This document shows positions 26,621 through 35,641 of a stretch of 64,000 nucleotides of DNA, piece by piece; the stretch's first letter is position 1, and each line of letters begins with the position of its first letter. The DNA is from Colwellia asteriadis. GTDB taxonomy: Bacteria; Pseudomonadota; Gammaproteobacteria; Enterobacterales; Alteromonadaceae. Position numbers and translations under genes: made by a program. Under the pieces are notes generated by a model. It was given only the letters and a program-made list of their open reading frames with translations, had not been told where the DNA came from and did no database searches. The stretch is taken from positions 62,001-126,000 of the forward strand of contig NZ_BAAAFA010000001.1 in the NCBI RefSeq assembly GCF_039523295.1. The letters run 5' to 3'.

Positions 26621-27319
26621 GTGAACTTATTACCAACAGCACTAAAACATAAGTTATTTTCATGGGTTGCTAGCAGCCCTACTTTACTTAATATTTATTA
26701 CGGGCAACGCCAGAAGTTTAAAGGGCTATTAGTAAATTCATCAACAGATATTGTTATTGAGGGCTTTCCGCGTAGCGCTAATACTTTTGCGGTCATTGCT
26801 TTTAAACAAGCGCAAGTAAAAGAATACCAAGTAGCGCATCACTTACATGCTGAAGCACAGCTTAAGCTGGCCGTAAAATACAATACCCCCGCTATTGTTG
26901 TACTGCGTGAGCCAATATCGGCAATCAGCTCGTTACTAGTGCGTGATTCAAACTATAACGCTACTCAGGCTTTACAACGCTACATTGATTTTTATACCGT
27001 GGTTAAAGCGCTGAAAGCTCAGCTCGTTATTGCTGAGTTTAATGAAGTTACTCAAAATATGGGTGCTATTATTAAGCGCTGCAATACTCAGTTTTCTCGA
27101 AATTTTTTAAGCTTTGATCATACCAGTGCCAATACTCAAAATGTATTTGACGAAATAAAAGCAATTAATCAAAGAAAAGAACAAGGTAAACCATCAATGA
27201 TAGCGATGCCAAACAAGGAAAAAGAACATCGCCAAATAGAATATTTATCTGAAATAAACAATCATCCACTATTCACAACAGCCAATAATTTATATATTTC
27301 ATTGAAAAGCACTCCATAG
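26621..27319 (+). CDS. Sulfotransferase-like P-loop protein
   Basis: The protein has 232 residues with a sulfotransferase-type phosphosulfate loop VIEGFPRSANTFAV (residues 45-58) and a second motif VLREPISAISSLLVRD near 98-113. It is shorter than typical sulfotransferases. The start is a GTG at 26621 with AAGG 8 bases upstream. It is the last plus-strand gene before the initiating transferase and follows fcl after an 80-base gap. A role in sulfating the fucosylated EPS is plausible; an alternative is an inactive or kinase-like P-loop protein. Confidence 0.7.
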   Translation: MNLLPTALKHKLFSWVASSPTLLNIYYGQRQKFKGLLVNSSTDIVIEGFPRSANTFAVIAFKQAQVKEYQVAHHLHAEAQLKLAVKYNTPAIVVLREPISAISSLLVRDSNYNATQALQRYIDFYTVVKALKAQLVIAEFNEVTQNMGAIIKRCNTQFSRNFLSFDHTSANTQNVFDEIKAINQRKEQGKPSMIAMPNKEKEHRQIEYLSEINNHPLFTTANNLYISLKSTP

Positions 27320-27390
27320 CGACACAGCTAAAGCTATTGAGATAATGCAGAAAACAGTTAAACGCTATTAACTATTAATATGCAGTTCTA

Positions 27391-28794
27391 TTAATATGCA
27401 TTTTTATTAATAAACCCTTTGAATATTGTTAGCAATATAATTTTCAAATCAAATAATAATGACCAGCGATGAATATATTTTAAATCAAACTCAATACGCC
27501 TTTCCATTTTATCTAAAGTATCTGTTTCACCGCGCCAGCCATTAATTTGTGCCCAACCAGTAATACCTGGTTTTGCTTTATGACGCAGCATGTAGCCGTC
27601 AATGAGCTTACGATACTCTTCATTGTGCTGTACTGCGTGCGGCCTTGGGCCAACAATAGACATATTACCTTGTAATACGTTAATAAATTGCGGTAATTCA
27701 TCAAGTGAAGTTCTTCGCAAGAAAGAACCAAGTGGCGTTATTCTGGCGTCAAAACGAGTGGCTTGAACCACATCATCAACTTTTTTATTAACCAAAGTCA
27801 TCGAGCGGAATTTATAAATACAAATCTCTTTACCATCGAGACCATAACGCTTTTGTTTAAAAATAATAGGACCTTTAGAGGTAAGTTTTACGGCCAGTCC
27901 AATAAATAACATAGGCACAGAAATAATAGCGAGAATAATAGAAGCTAATACCAAGTCTTCAAGACGCTTTACAGCCCTATTAAAGCCATTGAAAGGCGAA
28001 TCAAAAATACTTAATGTTTGCATGTTACCTACATTTTGCCAGCGCGCATGCAATAAATTAAAAATGAAGAAGTCAGGAATAATATGAACTGTCGCGGTGG
28101 TGTCACTACATTGGTTTAATATATCAGTAATACGCGCCTCTGCTTTCATTGGCATAGCAATGTAAACATGGCTAATTTCAGGGTTAGCTTTTACCAATGC
28201 AACCCCTTCAGCAACAGTGCCTTTAACCTCGTAACCTTCCATATCAGGTAAGCGTTCTGCCGGCCTATCCTCATAAAAACCATATAGTTTTAAGCCATGT
28301 TGTGGGTTTTGGTTAATTTGAGCCGCAAGGTTTAAGCCTGTTGGGGTCGCACCAATAATAATGACTGATTTAGCATTTAGACCTGACTTACGAAAATGAA
28401 CGAGTAATGCTCTAAATAGAACACGCCATGCACAAAGTCCGAATAAAGTTGCAACTAACCAAATCCCCATAGCGACACGAGAATAGTTAGCGCCTGTTTT
28501 AGTAAAGTAAGCCAGTATCATTAAAACAAGGCAACAACTAACCCATACTAAAGAGGTATAACTCAATAAAGCAAAAGTGGTTGATGTACGCCAAGAACGG
28601 TACAGTTCAAACGTCTGAGATAAAAATAAAAAGCAGCTTAAGCTAATTAATAACACCAAGTAATAATGGGTGTCTAATTCAACACCATAACTATAAGTGG
28701 CAATAAAAAACACCATACTAATGAGTAATAAATCAACAATACGATAGAACGTTGAAAAACTACTTTGAATACTACTTATTAGACCACTAGACAT
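27391..28794 (-). CDS. wcaJ: Undecaprenyl-phosphate hexose-1-phosphate transferase (WcaJ/VpsL-like)
   Basis: This initiating polyprenyl glycosylphosphotransferase puts the first sugar-1-phosphate (often glucose) on undecaprenyl phosphate. Four TM helices lie near residues 15-110, a CoA-binding-like Rossmann segment near 140-250 (VIIIGATPTGLNLA) and a fifth hydrophobic segment near 270-295. The catalytic domain includes KFRSM, TSLDELPQ and GPRPHAV. The 467-residue length fits the TIGR03023/WcaJ group. It is convergent with the fcl-side genes and divergent from the export operon. In V. cholerae the equivalent vpsL lies just before vpsM in the same orientation, so it is inverted here. Confidence 0.92.
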   Translation of the reverse strand: MSSGLISSIQSSFSTFYRIVDLLLISMVFFIATYSYGVELDTHYYLVLLISLSCFLFLSQTFELYRSWRTSTTFALLSYTSLVWVSCCLVLMILAYFTKTGANYSRVAMGIWLVATLFGLCAWRVLFRALLVHFRKSGLNAKSVIIIGATPTGLNLAAQINQNPQHGLKLYGFYEDRPAERLPDMEGYEVKGTVAEGVALVKANPEISHVYIAMPMKAEARITDILNQCSDTTATVHIIPDFFIFNLLHARWQNVGNMQTLSIFDSPFNGFNRAVKRLEDLVLASIILAIISVPMLFIGLAVKLTSKGPIIFKQKRYGLDGKEICIYKFRSMTLVNKKVDDVVQATRFDARITPLGSFLRRTSLDELPQFINVLQGNMSIVGPRPHAVQHNEEYRKLIDGYMLRHKAKPGITGWAQINGWRGETDTLDKMERRIEFDLKYIHRWSLLFDLKIILLTIFKGFINKNAY

Positions 28795-28898
28795 TTGAAA
28801 TACTTATTCCTTAACTATTACTAACCGCAGTTTAACGCCTAACAACAATTACACAACGAAAATGCTTGAATTAATAAAGATAAACTAACAATAAATAT

Positions 28899-28928
28899 CA
28901 TATGCAACTATACCTATAGCTGTATATG
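28899..28928. promoter_or_regulatory. Imperfect dyad between wcaJ and the export operon
   Basis: A 30-bp imperfect inverted repeat (12 of 15 positions pair), running from CATATGCAAC to GCTGTATATG, sits in the 196-bp divergent intergenic region. It may be an operator; the protein that binds is unknown. Confidence 0.3.
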
Positions 28929-28990
28929 TTATTTATTGTTATTATTGAGTTAACATAAAAATAATAATCAGAGCTTTCAAGGTATATTTC

Positions 28991-30292
28991 ATGGATATTG
29001 CTAAAATCATTTTACTTTTAGGGATTGCTTTTCCCCTATCATCTTACGGTTCGTCTTATAACATAGACAGTGAACGTAATGATCAAGCGATTCCTGTTGG
29101 TGGCTTTTTATTAACCCCCCTAGTGAAATTTAAACAAGGTTACGATGATAACGTTACCAGTGCTAAAGTAGACCCTATTAGCTCATGGATCACTATTTTT
29201 CAGCCAAGCTTAAAGGCAACCACTGAATTTGGTGAGTTTGGTAAGCACAATTTTGAAATGGACTGGGTATTTACCCACGGTGCTTATCATGCCAGTCGCG
29301 AAGATAGCTATAACGACCATGATGTTTCAGGAAAACTCAATTATGAATTGGCTGAAAAACACCGTTTAATGGCTCAGGGTGGTTATATTCAAGCCCATGA
29401 AGAGCGTGGTAGTCGCTTCTCACTTGGTGCTGGAACACAACTAGCTGAGCCTGATACTTATGAACAACTGTACGGCGGTGTTCAATACACTTATGGCGCG
29501 CCAACCGCTGATGCAAGAGTAGAGTTAGAGCTTGGTTATTTAGGTAATGACTATGACAGTCGCTTTATTGATATCCCAAACAGCACTCCTTTTGATACTA
29601 CAGCAGCTCGTGATCGTAATACCATAAAATACGGTGGTACCGCTTATTATAAAATTGGCGCAGCAACAGACCTTACCTTTGAATTATGGAATAGTGATAT
29701 TTCTTATGACTACACTCCTCGACCAGAAGACTTACTAGATAGTACTGAAAATCGCATTATGGTTGGTGCCAAATGGGAAGCGACAGCATTAACAACAGGT
29801 TTTGCTAAAATAGGTTACATTAAAAAAGACTTTGATCTTGAAACACGTAATACCTTCGACACCCCTGTGTGGGAAGTTGAAGTATTATGGGAGCCTAAAA
29901 CCTATTCAAAAGTAAAATTTACTACCGGACAAACGGCTGATGAAACCAATGGCGAAGGCTTTTTCTTTAGCGATACCATAAGCCCAGTAAAAGCAAATGT
30001 TGTAGAGAACACCCAATACGCTGTGGAGTGGACTCATCAATGGCTTGAACGTTTAACAAGTAAGTTAGGTTACGCAATTAGCCAAGATGAATATTTTGGC
30101 ACCGACAATAATACTGAATATAAAGTACGTAAAGATGATAATACTGCGATAACAGCAGCCCTATTTTATGATATGAACTATTGGCTAAGCTTTTCATTAG
30201 ACTATCGTTATACCGAGCGCGATAGTACTCGAGATAACTTTGTTTATGATAGACAGTTTATTAACTTAGGTGCCCGTATAGCTCTGTTTTAA
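28991..30292 (+). CDS. Outer-membrane beta-barrel EPS protein (VpsM-like)
   Basis: The protein has 433 residues with a signal peptide (cleavage near SSYGSS, residue 22) and repeated alternating beta-strand segments ending in the aromatic terminus GARIALF. It resembles the outer-membrane beta-barrel proteins at this position of EPS export operons (VpsM in Vibrio). It probably forms part of the EPS exit path or surface attachment. It has a CAAGG-like ribosome site. It starts a five-gene operon with the Wza-, Wzc-, CpsB- and VpsP-like genes. Function is inferred from order and architecture. Confidence 0.8.
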   Translation: MDIAKIILLLGIAFPLSSYGSSYNIDSERNDQAIPVGGFLLTPLVKFKQGYDDNVTSAKVDPISSWITIFQPSLKATTEFGEFGKHNFEMDWVFTHGAYHASREDSYNDHDVSGKLNYELAEKHRLMAQGGYIQAHEERGSRFSLGAGTQLAEPDTYEQLYGGVQYTYGAPTADARVELELGYLGNDYDSRFIDIPNSTPFDTTAARDRNTIKYGGTAYYKIGAATDLTFELWNSDISYDYTPRPEDLLDSTENRIMVGAKWEATALTTGFAKIGYIKKDFDLETRNTFDTPVWEVEVLWEPKTYSKVKFTTGQTADETNGEGFFFSDTISPVKANVVENTQYAVEWTHQWLERLTSKLGYAISQDEYFGTDNNTEYKVRKDDNTAITAALFYDMNYWLSFSLDYRYTERDSTRDNFVYDRQFINLGARIALF

Positions 30293-30306
30293 GGTATTTC
30301 ATCATA

Positions 30307-30855
30307 ATGAAAACAACAACAGTTAACACGCTTGTTCAGTATATTATTTGGCTATGCTTAATTGTCTTTAGCTTTTCATCGATAGTCCATGCTAACGACA
30401 ATTATAAACTAGGCTCTGGTGATACCATAAAAATAACCGTGTTTGGTCAAGAAGATCTATCTATTGAGGTACTCTTGAATGATAGCGGTAAAGTGGATTA
30501 CCCATTTTTAGGGCAATTACAAGCAACGGGAAAAACCCTGACACAATTTCAACAGCAAATTCATACAGGATTAAAAGGCGATTATTTAATAAACCCTAAC
30601 GTTTCTGTGAGTATTGTTGAGTACAGACCTTTTTTTATTGACGGTGAAGTTAATAAACCTGGCGGCTACCCTTTTCAACCGGGGCTAAGTGTAAACAAAG
30701 CGGCAGCATTAGCCGGTGGTTATACCGAAAGAGCATCTTTAACTAAAATATTTATCATTCGCAGTAATGATCCTGAGCAAAAATCGGTTAATGTGCATGC
30801 AAACACTTCTGTTATGCCTGGCGATATAATCACTGTCAAACAAAGTTACTTCTAA
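30307..30855 (+). CDS. Wza-type polysaccharide export protein (VpsN-like)
   Basis: This periplasmic or outer-membrane export protein has a Poly_export domain (YKLGSGDTIKITVFGQ, about residues 33-110) and an SLBB domain (FIDGEVNKPGGYPFQPG, about 115-170). The signal peptide ends near VHAND. There is no lipobox Cys, and at 182 residues it is about half of E. coli Wza, lacking the C-terminal outer-membrane helix. Short forms with separate barrel proteins occur in vps-type systems, where the adjacent barrel protein may supply the outer-membrane pore. It is 14 bases after the barrel gene. Confidence 0.88.
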   Translation: MKTTTVNTLVQYIIWLCLIVFSFSSIVHANDNYKLGSGDTIKITVFGQEDLSIEVLLNDSGKVDYPFLGQLQATGKTLTQFQQQIHTGLKGDYLINPNVSVSIVEYRPFFIDGEVNKPGGYPFQPGLSVNKAAALAGGYTERASLTKIFIIRSNDPEQKSVNVHANTSVMPGDIITVKQSYF

Positions 30856-30868
30856 GAGTGCCGTTATA

Positions 30869-33115
30869 ATGAACTTCCCTGCCCAAACGAATACGGTTAC
30901 CGCAAATGATGACACGATAGACTTACAAAACTTTTTTCAGGTTATCTTGCGTTTCAAGTGGCGAATTCTGTCACTCGCTTTTATTGTGACATTACTCGCT
31001 ACCGTCATTGTTTTTTCTCTGACACCTAAATACTTTGCTAAGGCGACATTACTGATTGAAGCAGAGCAAGCCAATGTAGTTTCCATTGAAGAAGTTTATG
31101 GTATTAATAGTAACTCTCAAGAATATTTTGTTACCCAACTAGAAATACTTAAATCAAAACATATTTCTGCGCGAGTAATTAAACGCCTTAACTTAGTTAA
31201 TCATCCTGAATTTGATCCCGACCAACAAGCAAAAAAGTTTAACCTTGTTAGTTTTATCAAAGAAAAACTGCCTTTTTTACCCCAATCTGTTGAAGATATA
31301 TCAGAAAAGCAACAAGCTTATATTAGAGAGCAAAAAGTACTTACTGAGTTTATGTCTCGGTTATCAATAGGCTTAATCAAAAAAACTCAACTAATTACTA
31401 TTAGCTTTGAGTCTGAATCACCAGAGCTCGCTGCAGAAGTAGTGAATACCGTGGCGGAAGTCTATATAGATAACCATTTAGAGTCTAAGTTAGCAATGAC
31501 CGAAAAAGCATCTAGTTGGTTAAATGAACGCCTAAGTGCGCTAAAAACAAAGTTGGACGACTCTGAAAACTACTTACAAGCTTATCAAAACCAAGAACAA
31601 TTAGTTGATATTGATGGCGTTAAAGGTATCGAAGCTAAAGAGCTCCAAGAGCTAAATAGTTTATTATCTACAGCGAGCCAATTACGTAAAAAAAATGAGA
31701 ATATATATAAGCTAGTACAAGATAAAAAAAGCGATCCTCGCTCATTAATTTCTGTACCCGAAGTACTAAACCACAAATTAATTCAAAGCGTTAATGAAGC
31801 AGCACAAAAATCAAAAACCAAGGTATATGAACTGCAAGGCACTTATGGGCCTAAACATCCGGTTATGATAGCTGCACAGTCAGAACTACGCTCTGTTAAT
31901 GATAACTTAGTTCAACAAGTTGAGTTGTTGGTTTCAGGCATTACCAACGAGTATCTTTCAGCAAAAGCTAATGAAGAAGCTCTTCAAGCGGCAATAAAGG
32001 CGAAAGGGCAACGTTTCAGAGAGCTATCAACACTTGATACCAAACAAAAAGAGCTAAAGCGTGAAGTTGAAACTAATGAACAACTTTACAATGCATTTTT
32101 TACTCGCTTAAAAGAAACAAAAGAAGTCGGTGAATTTCAGTCGGCAAATGCTCGACTAACCGATCCTGCTCAACCGCCACTATTGCCTGCAAAACCTAAT
32201 AAAAAATTAATTATTATCATGACATTCATTTTAAGTTTAATTTTTGGTTTAGTTCTGGCCTTCTTATTTGAGTTTCTTAATGACGGTATTCGTAGCGTTG
32301 ATGATATTGAAAACAAGCTAAAACAGCGCCTATTAGGTTTATTACCATTACAAAAAACACCCAGAAAGCAAGGTTTGGCATTACGTCATTTTTTCTCAAG
32401 TGAAGAGCATAGTTTTAGTGAAGCGGTAAGAACCATCCGAACCAGCCTCTTATTACTCAATATTGAGCATGACGCTAAAGTTATATCGGTTACATCATCA
32501 GTACCGGGAGAAGGTAAAACGACGGTCTCATTAAATCTGTCTTTTGCATTAGGGCAACTTGAACGAGTATTACTTATTGATGCCGATATGCGTAGACCTT
32601 CCGTCGCAAAAAACTTTGAATTACCTTCTTACCAAACCGGATTATCTAATATTATTGCTGGTACGCACAGTGTTGAAGAATGCCTAATTAAAGATACGCA
32701 ATCAGGGGTTGATATCATTACAGCGGGTACTCTCCCACCAAACCCCCAAGAGCTTTTAGCCTCAAGTAACTTTGCTAACTTAATAAGCTCACTTAAAGGT
32801 AAGTACGATCGTATTGTTATTGACACGCCACCAACACAAGCGGTAAGCGATGCAATTTTAGTTGCTCAGCATAGTCAATCTCTTGTTTATGTGGTTAAAG
32901 CTGATCATACACGTGAAAAAATGATCCAGTCAGGTCTGGGTAGATTACTGAGTGCAGGTGTACGTATTGATGGTATTGTTTTAAATCAAGTTGATTTAAA
33001 ACAAGCAGCCAAGTATGGCGAGTATACCGGTTATTACGACCAGTATGGCTATAATGCGCAAGTGGCTAGTGATAATACTATTGCCACCAGTAAACCTGAA
33101 ACATCTCACTCATGA
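30869..33115 (+). CDS. Wzc-like tyrosine autokinase and chain-length regulator (VpsO-like)
   Basis: This inner-membrane bacterial tyrosine kinase controls EPS polymerisation and export. A Wzz domain with TM1 near 33-53 begins the protein, a long coiled-coil periplasmic part follows and TM2 is near 448-468. The cytoplasmic BY-kinase has Walker A SVPGEGKTT (K550) and Walker A' LLIDADMRRP near 567. The Tyr-rich tail (YGEYTGYYDQYGY) is the autophosphorylation cluster. The 748-residue length is usual. The stop overlaps the start of the phosphatase gene by 4 bases, so the two are coupled. Confidence 0.94.
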   Translation: MNFPAQTNTVTANDDTIDLQNFFQVILRFKWRILSLAFIVTLLATVIVFSLTPKYFAKATLLIEAEQANVVSIEEVYGINSNSQEYFVTQLEILKSKHISARVIKRLNLVNHPEFDPDQQAKKFNLVSFIKEKLPFLPQSVEDISEKQQAYIREQKVLTEFMSRLSIGLIKKTQLITISFESESPELAAEVVNTVAEVYIDNHLESKLAMTEKASSWLNERLSALKTKLDDSENYLQAYQNQEQLVDIDGVKGIEAKELQELNSLLSTASQLRKKNENIYKLVQDKKSDPRSLISVPEVLNHKLIQSVNEAAQKSKTKVYELQGTYGPKHPVMIAAQSELRSVNDNLVQQVELLVSGITNEYLSAKANEEALQAAIKAKGQRFRELSTLDTKQKELKREVETNEQLYNAFFTRLKETKEVGEFQSANARLTDPAQPPLLPAKPNKKLIIIMTFILSLIFGLVLAFLFEFLNDGIRSVDDIENKLKQRLLGLLPLQKTPRKQGLALRHFFSSEEHSFSEAVRTIRTSLLLLNIEHDAKVISVTSSVPGEGKTTVSLNLSFALGQLERVLLIDADMRRPSVAKNFELPSYQTGLSNIIAGTHSVEECLIKDTQSGVDIITAGTLPPNPQELLASSNFANLISSLKGKYDRIVIDTPPTQAVSDAILVAQHSQSLVYVVKADHTREKMIQSGLGRLLSAGVRIDGIVLNQVDLKQAAKYGEYTGYYDQYGYNAQVASDNTIATSKPETSHS

Positions 33116-33837
33116 TAGATTTACATTGCCACATTTTGGCAGGGATTGACGATGGCGCTCAGCATATTGATGAAAGCATTGCGTTACTTCACGCCGCTAT
33201 TAACGATGGCATTACTCATGCGGTATGTACACCTCATATTCAATTCGGCCGCTTCGACAACACTATCAACACTATTGAACAAGTATTTAATCAATTACAA
33301 CAGCAAGTGCACGCTGAGGCGTTGGCAATAAAAATAGCCTTTGCAGCTGAAGTACGTATATGTCCTGAAATAATGCTGTTAGCTAAACAAAATAAATTAC
33401 CTTTTATTGGTCAATGGCAAGGTAAAAATGTGCTATTGCTTGAGCTTCCCCACAGCCATATTCCTGCAGGTACAGAGCAGTTAATTAAGTGGCTTAATAA
33501 CAATAATATTATCCCGATGATTGCTCACCCAGAGCGTAATAGAGATATTATTGCCGATATAACAAAGCTTTCACGTATTCCTACCTCAAGCTGTTTATAT
33601 CAAATTACCGCAGCCTCTTTATGTGGAGACTTTGGAGAAGCACCTCAAAAAATAGCTGAGCAGTTACTTAGAGAAGACAAGGTGACTATTATTGCAACCG
33701 ATACTCATAATCTTAAGCGTCGTCCACCTAAGCTAACAGCCGCTAAGCTTATTGCAGAGCAACTTATTGGCGCTGAAGTTGCTCAACGACTTGTTTACGA
33801 TACCCCTAAGCTTATTAGTGAAAGTAAGTTTAATTAA
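33112..33837 (+). CDS. CpsB/YwqE-type PHP tyrosine phosphatase
   Basis: This metal-dependent protein-tyrosine phosphatase of the PHP fold (241 residues) dephosphorylates the BY-kinase. Motifs: MIDLHCHILAGIDDGA at 1-16 (metal-binding Asp3, His5, His7), CTPHI near 41, the Glu of AAEVRI, AHPERNRDI near 143 and ATDTHN near 200. The ATGA overlap with the kinase stop couples the two enzymes. V. cholerae vps-II has no obvious equivalent between vpsO and vpsP, so this is a local variation. Confidence 0.9.
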   Translation: MIDLHCHILAGIDDGAQHIDESIALLHAAINDGITHAVCTPHIQFGRFDNTINTIEQVFNQLQQQVHAEALAIKIAFAAEVRICPEIMLLAKQNKLPFIGQWQGKNVLLLELPHSHIPAGTEQLIKWLNNNNIIPMIAHPERNRDIIADITKLSRIPTSSCLYQITAASLCGDFGEAPQKIAEQLLREDKVTIIATDTHNLKRRPPKLTAAKLIAEQLIGAEVAQRLVYDTPKLISESKFN

Positions 33838-33860
33838 TCTGCGTTACCAATGAGCCTTTA

Positions 33861-34565
33861 ATGACGTCATTACAAAAAACACTACTTACCCTACTCTTTT
33901 TTGTATTGCTTTACCTAGCGGCTCAAGCAGTAACTATGCTTAATGCTAATTTGCATTATTATAAAGCTTTTCAACTCAAAGAGCTTTGGCTAAAGAATCA
34001 AGCACTCTCCGATAAATCACAATATCTAACAGCCATTAACGCTATTAATAACGCCAATAATAAACACCCAAACAACCCACACTACCTTGTCACTCAAGGG
34101 TTAATTCTTGAGTGGGGCGGAATTAGCTCTATATTTTCGCCCTCTGAGCAAAAAAGTAATTTGGTTGAAGCAAAAAAGTATTACTTAAAATCGCTTGAAT
34201 TACGCCCTACTTGGCCAGTAACTTGGGCTACGCTAGCTATCTTGAAGTGGCGTTTGAATGAAATTGATCAAGAGCTGATTAATTATTTACATCAGGCAGA
34301 TAAATACGGTAGTAATATTATTGAAGTGCACCAGGCTTGGGTTGATATTGGTTTTTATCTTTATCAAAATAAAAGCCCCTACACGGCGCAAATAATGTCG
34401 GGATTACGTCGTCATTTACAACTAATGCTACAAGATAAACAGCCTTGGGTCAGACGTTCAGCGATAAATATTATTAAACGTCACCATAAAGAAGCTTTAG
34501 TTTGTAAGTGGCTACTTACATACAGTTTTGATACTAGTGAGCAGCAACGAGCTATTTGTCAGTAA
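33861..34565 (+). CDS. VpsP-like polysaccharide biosynthesis protein
   Basis: The protein has 234 residues with one N-terminal TM segment (about 6-26), then a helical TPR-like domain (for example AINAINNANNKHPNNPHYL and AKKYYLKSLELRPTWPVTWA). It resembles VpsP, encoded after the VpsO kinase gene in Vibrio EPS loci. The role is probably a periplasmic or membrane scaffold of the export complex. It is the last gene of the operon. Function is unproven in the family. Confidence 0.72.
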   Translation: MTSLQKTLLTLLFFVLLYLAAQAVTMLNANLHYYKAFQLKELWLKNQALSDKSQYLTAINAINNANNKHPNNPHYLVTQGLILEWGGISSIFSPSEQKSNLVEAKKYYLKSLELRPTWPVTWATLAILKWRLNEIDQELINYLHQADKYGSNIIEVHQAWVDIGFYLYQNKSPYTAQIMSGLRRHLQLMLQDKQPWVRRSAINIIKRHHKEALVCKWLLTYSFDTSEQQRAICQ

Positions 34566-34642
34566 GATAGCAAGGTGGCTTTACTAAAGTAACCTCAACT
34601 GTAACTATTAGTAATAATGACTATTACCAAGCAGGTAAACTA

Positions 34643-35626
34643 TCAGTCTTTCCAGCGCTCTTTTATTTTCATTATTTTAGGTAACTGTTGTTCAAAGCAG
34701 TCAACTAACTCAGGATCAAAGTGTTTCTCTTTTTGGCTATGAATAAACGCCATTGCCTTTTCAACCGACCAAGCATCCTTATAAGGGCGAACACTGGTTA
34801 AGGCGTCAAATACGTCTGCTAGAGCAACAATTCTCCCTTCAATAGGGATTTCTTCGCCTTTGAGCTGGTTAGGGTAGCCTGAGCCGTCCCACTTCTCATG
34901 ATGTGTTAAAGAGACTAACTTAGCTAACGCAATTAAGTCTGAATCCGACTCACCTAAAATTTCAGCACCTATTTCAGGGTGTTGTTTCATTATCGCAAAT
35001 TCTTCATCGGTAAGCTTGCCAGGTTTAAGCATAATGCTATCGGGGATACCTATTTTACCAATATCATGCATTGGCGCAGCATTAAATAAGTTCTCTGCCT
35101 CTGCTTGAGAAAAGCCATGTGCTAGTGCAACTACCCGAGAGTAATGACTCATACGCATAACGTGCATGCCTGTTTCGTTATCTTTATATTCAGATGCCCT
35201 CCCAAGTCGTTGTATAACCTGTAAACGGGTACGCCTAAGCTCTTCAGCATCCACTAAGGATAAGTGCGTTTTAACTCGTGCTTTAACTACGGCAGGTGAG
35301 ATAGGTTTAGAAATATAGTCTACCGCTCCGAGGGTCAGCCCTTTTGCTTCATCATCGGAATCATTTAGTGCGGTAACAAAAATAATAGGAATCACTTTAA
35401 ATTTAGGGTGTTTTTTGAGGTATTCACACACCTCATAGCCTGTCATTTCAGGCATCATGACATCAAGCAATATTAAATCTGGTCGCTCTTTTTCAATCAA
35501 ACGTATAGCTTCTTGGCCACTTTTAGCAAATGTTAATTTATAGGTATCATTTAAAACTTGATTAAGGATACGCAAATTAGTTGGCTCGTCGTCAACAATT
35601 AAAACGCTTTGTTTATTTTCTAGCAT
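34643..35626 (-). CDS. Response regulator with HD-GYP phosphodiesterase domain
   Basis: This is an RpfG-type two-component regulator that degrades c-di-GMP when phosphorylated (327 residues). The receiver domain (about 6-122) has D55 as phosphoacceptor and the K of YISKP near 106. The HD-GYP domain (about 140-325) has intact motifs: MHDIGKIGIPD, TDEEFAIMKQHPEIGAEIL, THHEKWDGSGYP and ADVFDALTS. The gene lies 15 bases after the hybrid kinase on the same strand, its likely partner. Phosphodiesterase activity is expected. Confidence 0.93.
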   Translation of the reverse strand: MLENKQSVLIVDDEPTNLRILNQVLNDTYKLTFAKSGQEAIRLIEKERPDLILLDVMMPEMTGYEVCEYLKKHPKFKVIPIIFVTALNDSDDEAKGLTLGAVDYISKPISPAVVKARVKTHLSLVDAEELRRTRLQVIQRLGRASEYKDNETGMHVMRMSHYSRVVALAHGFSQAEAENLFNAAPMHDIGKIGIPDSIMLKPGKLTDEEFAIMKQHPEIGAEILGESDSDLIALAKLVSLTHHEKWDGSGYPNQLKGEEIPIEGRIVALADVFDALTSVRPYKDAWSVEKAMAFIHSQKEKHFDPELVDCFEQQLPKIMKIKERWKD

Positions 35627-35641
35627 AATAGATTACTCAAC

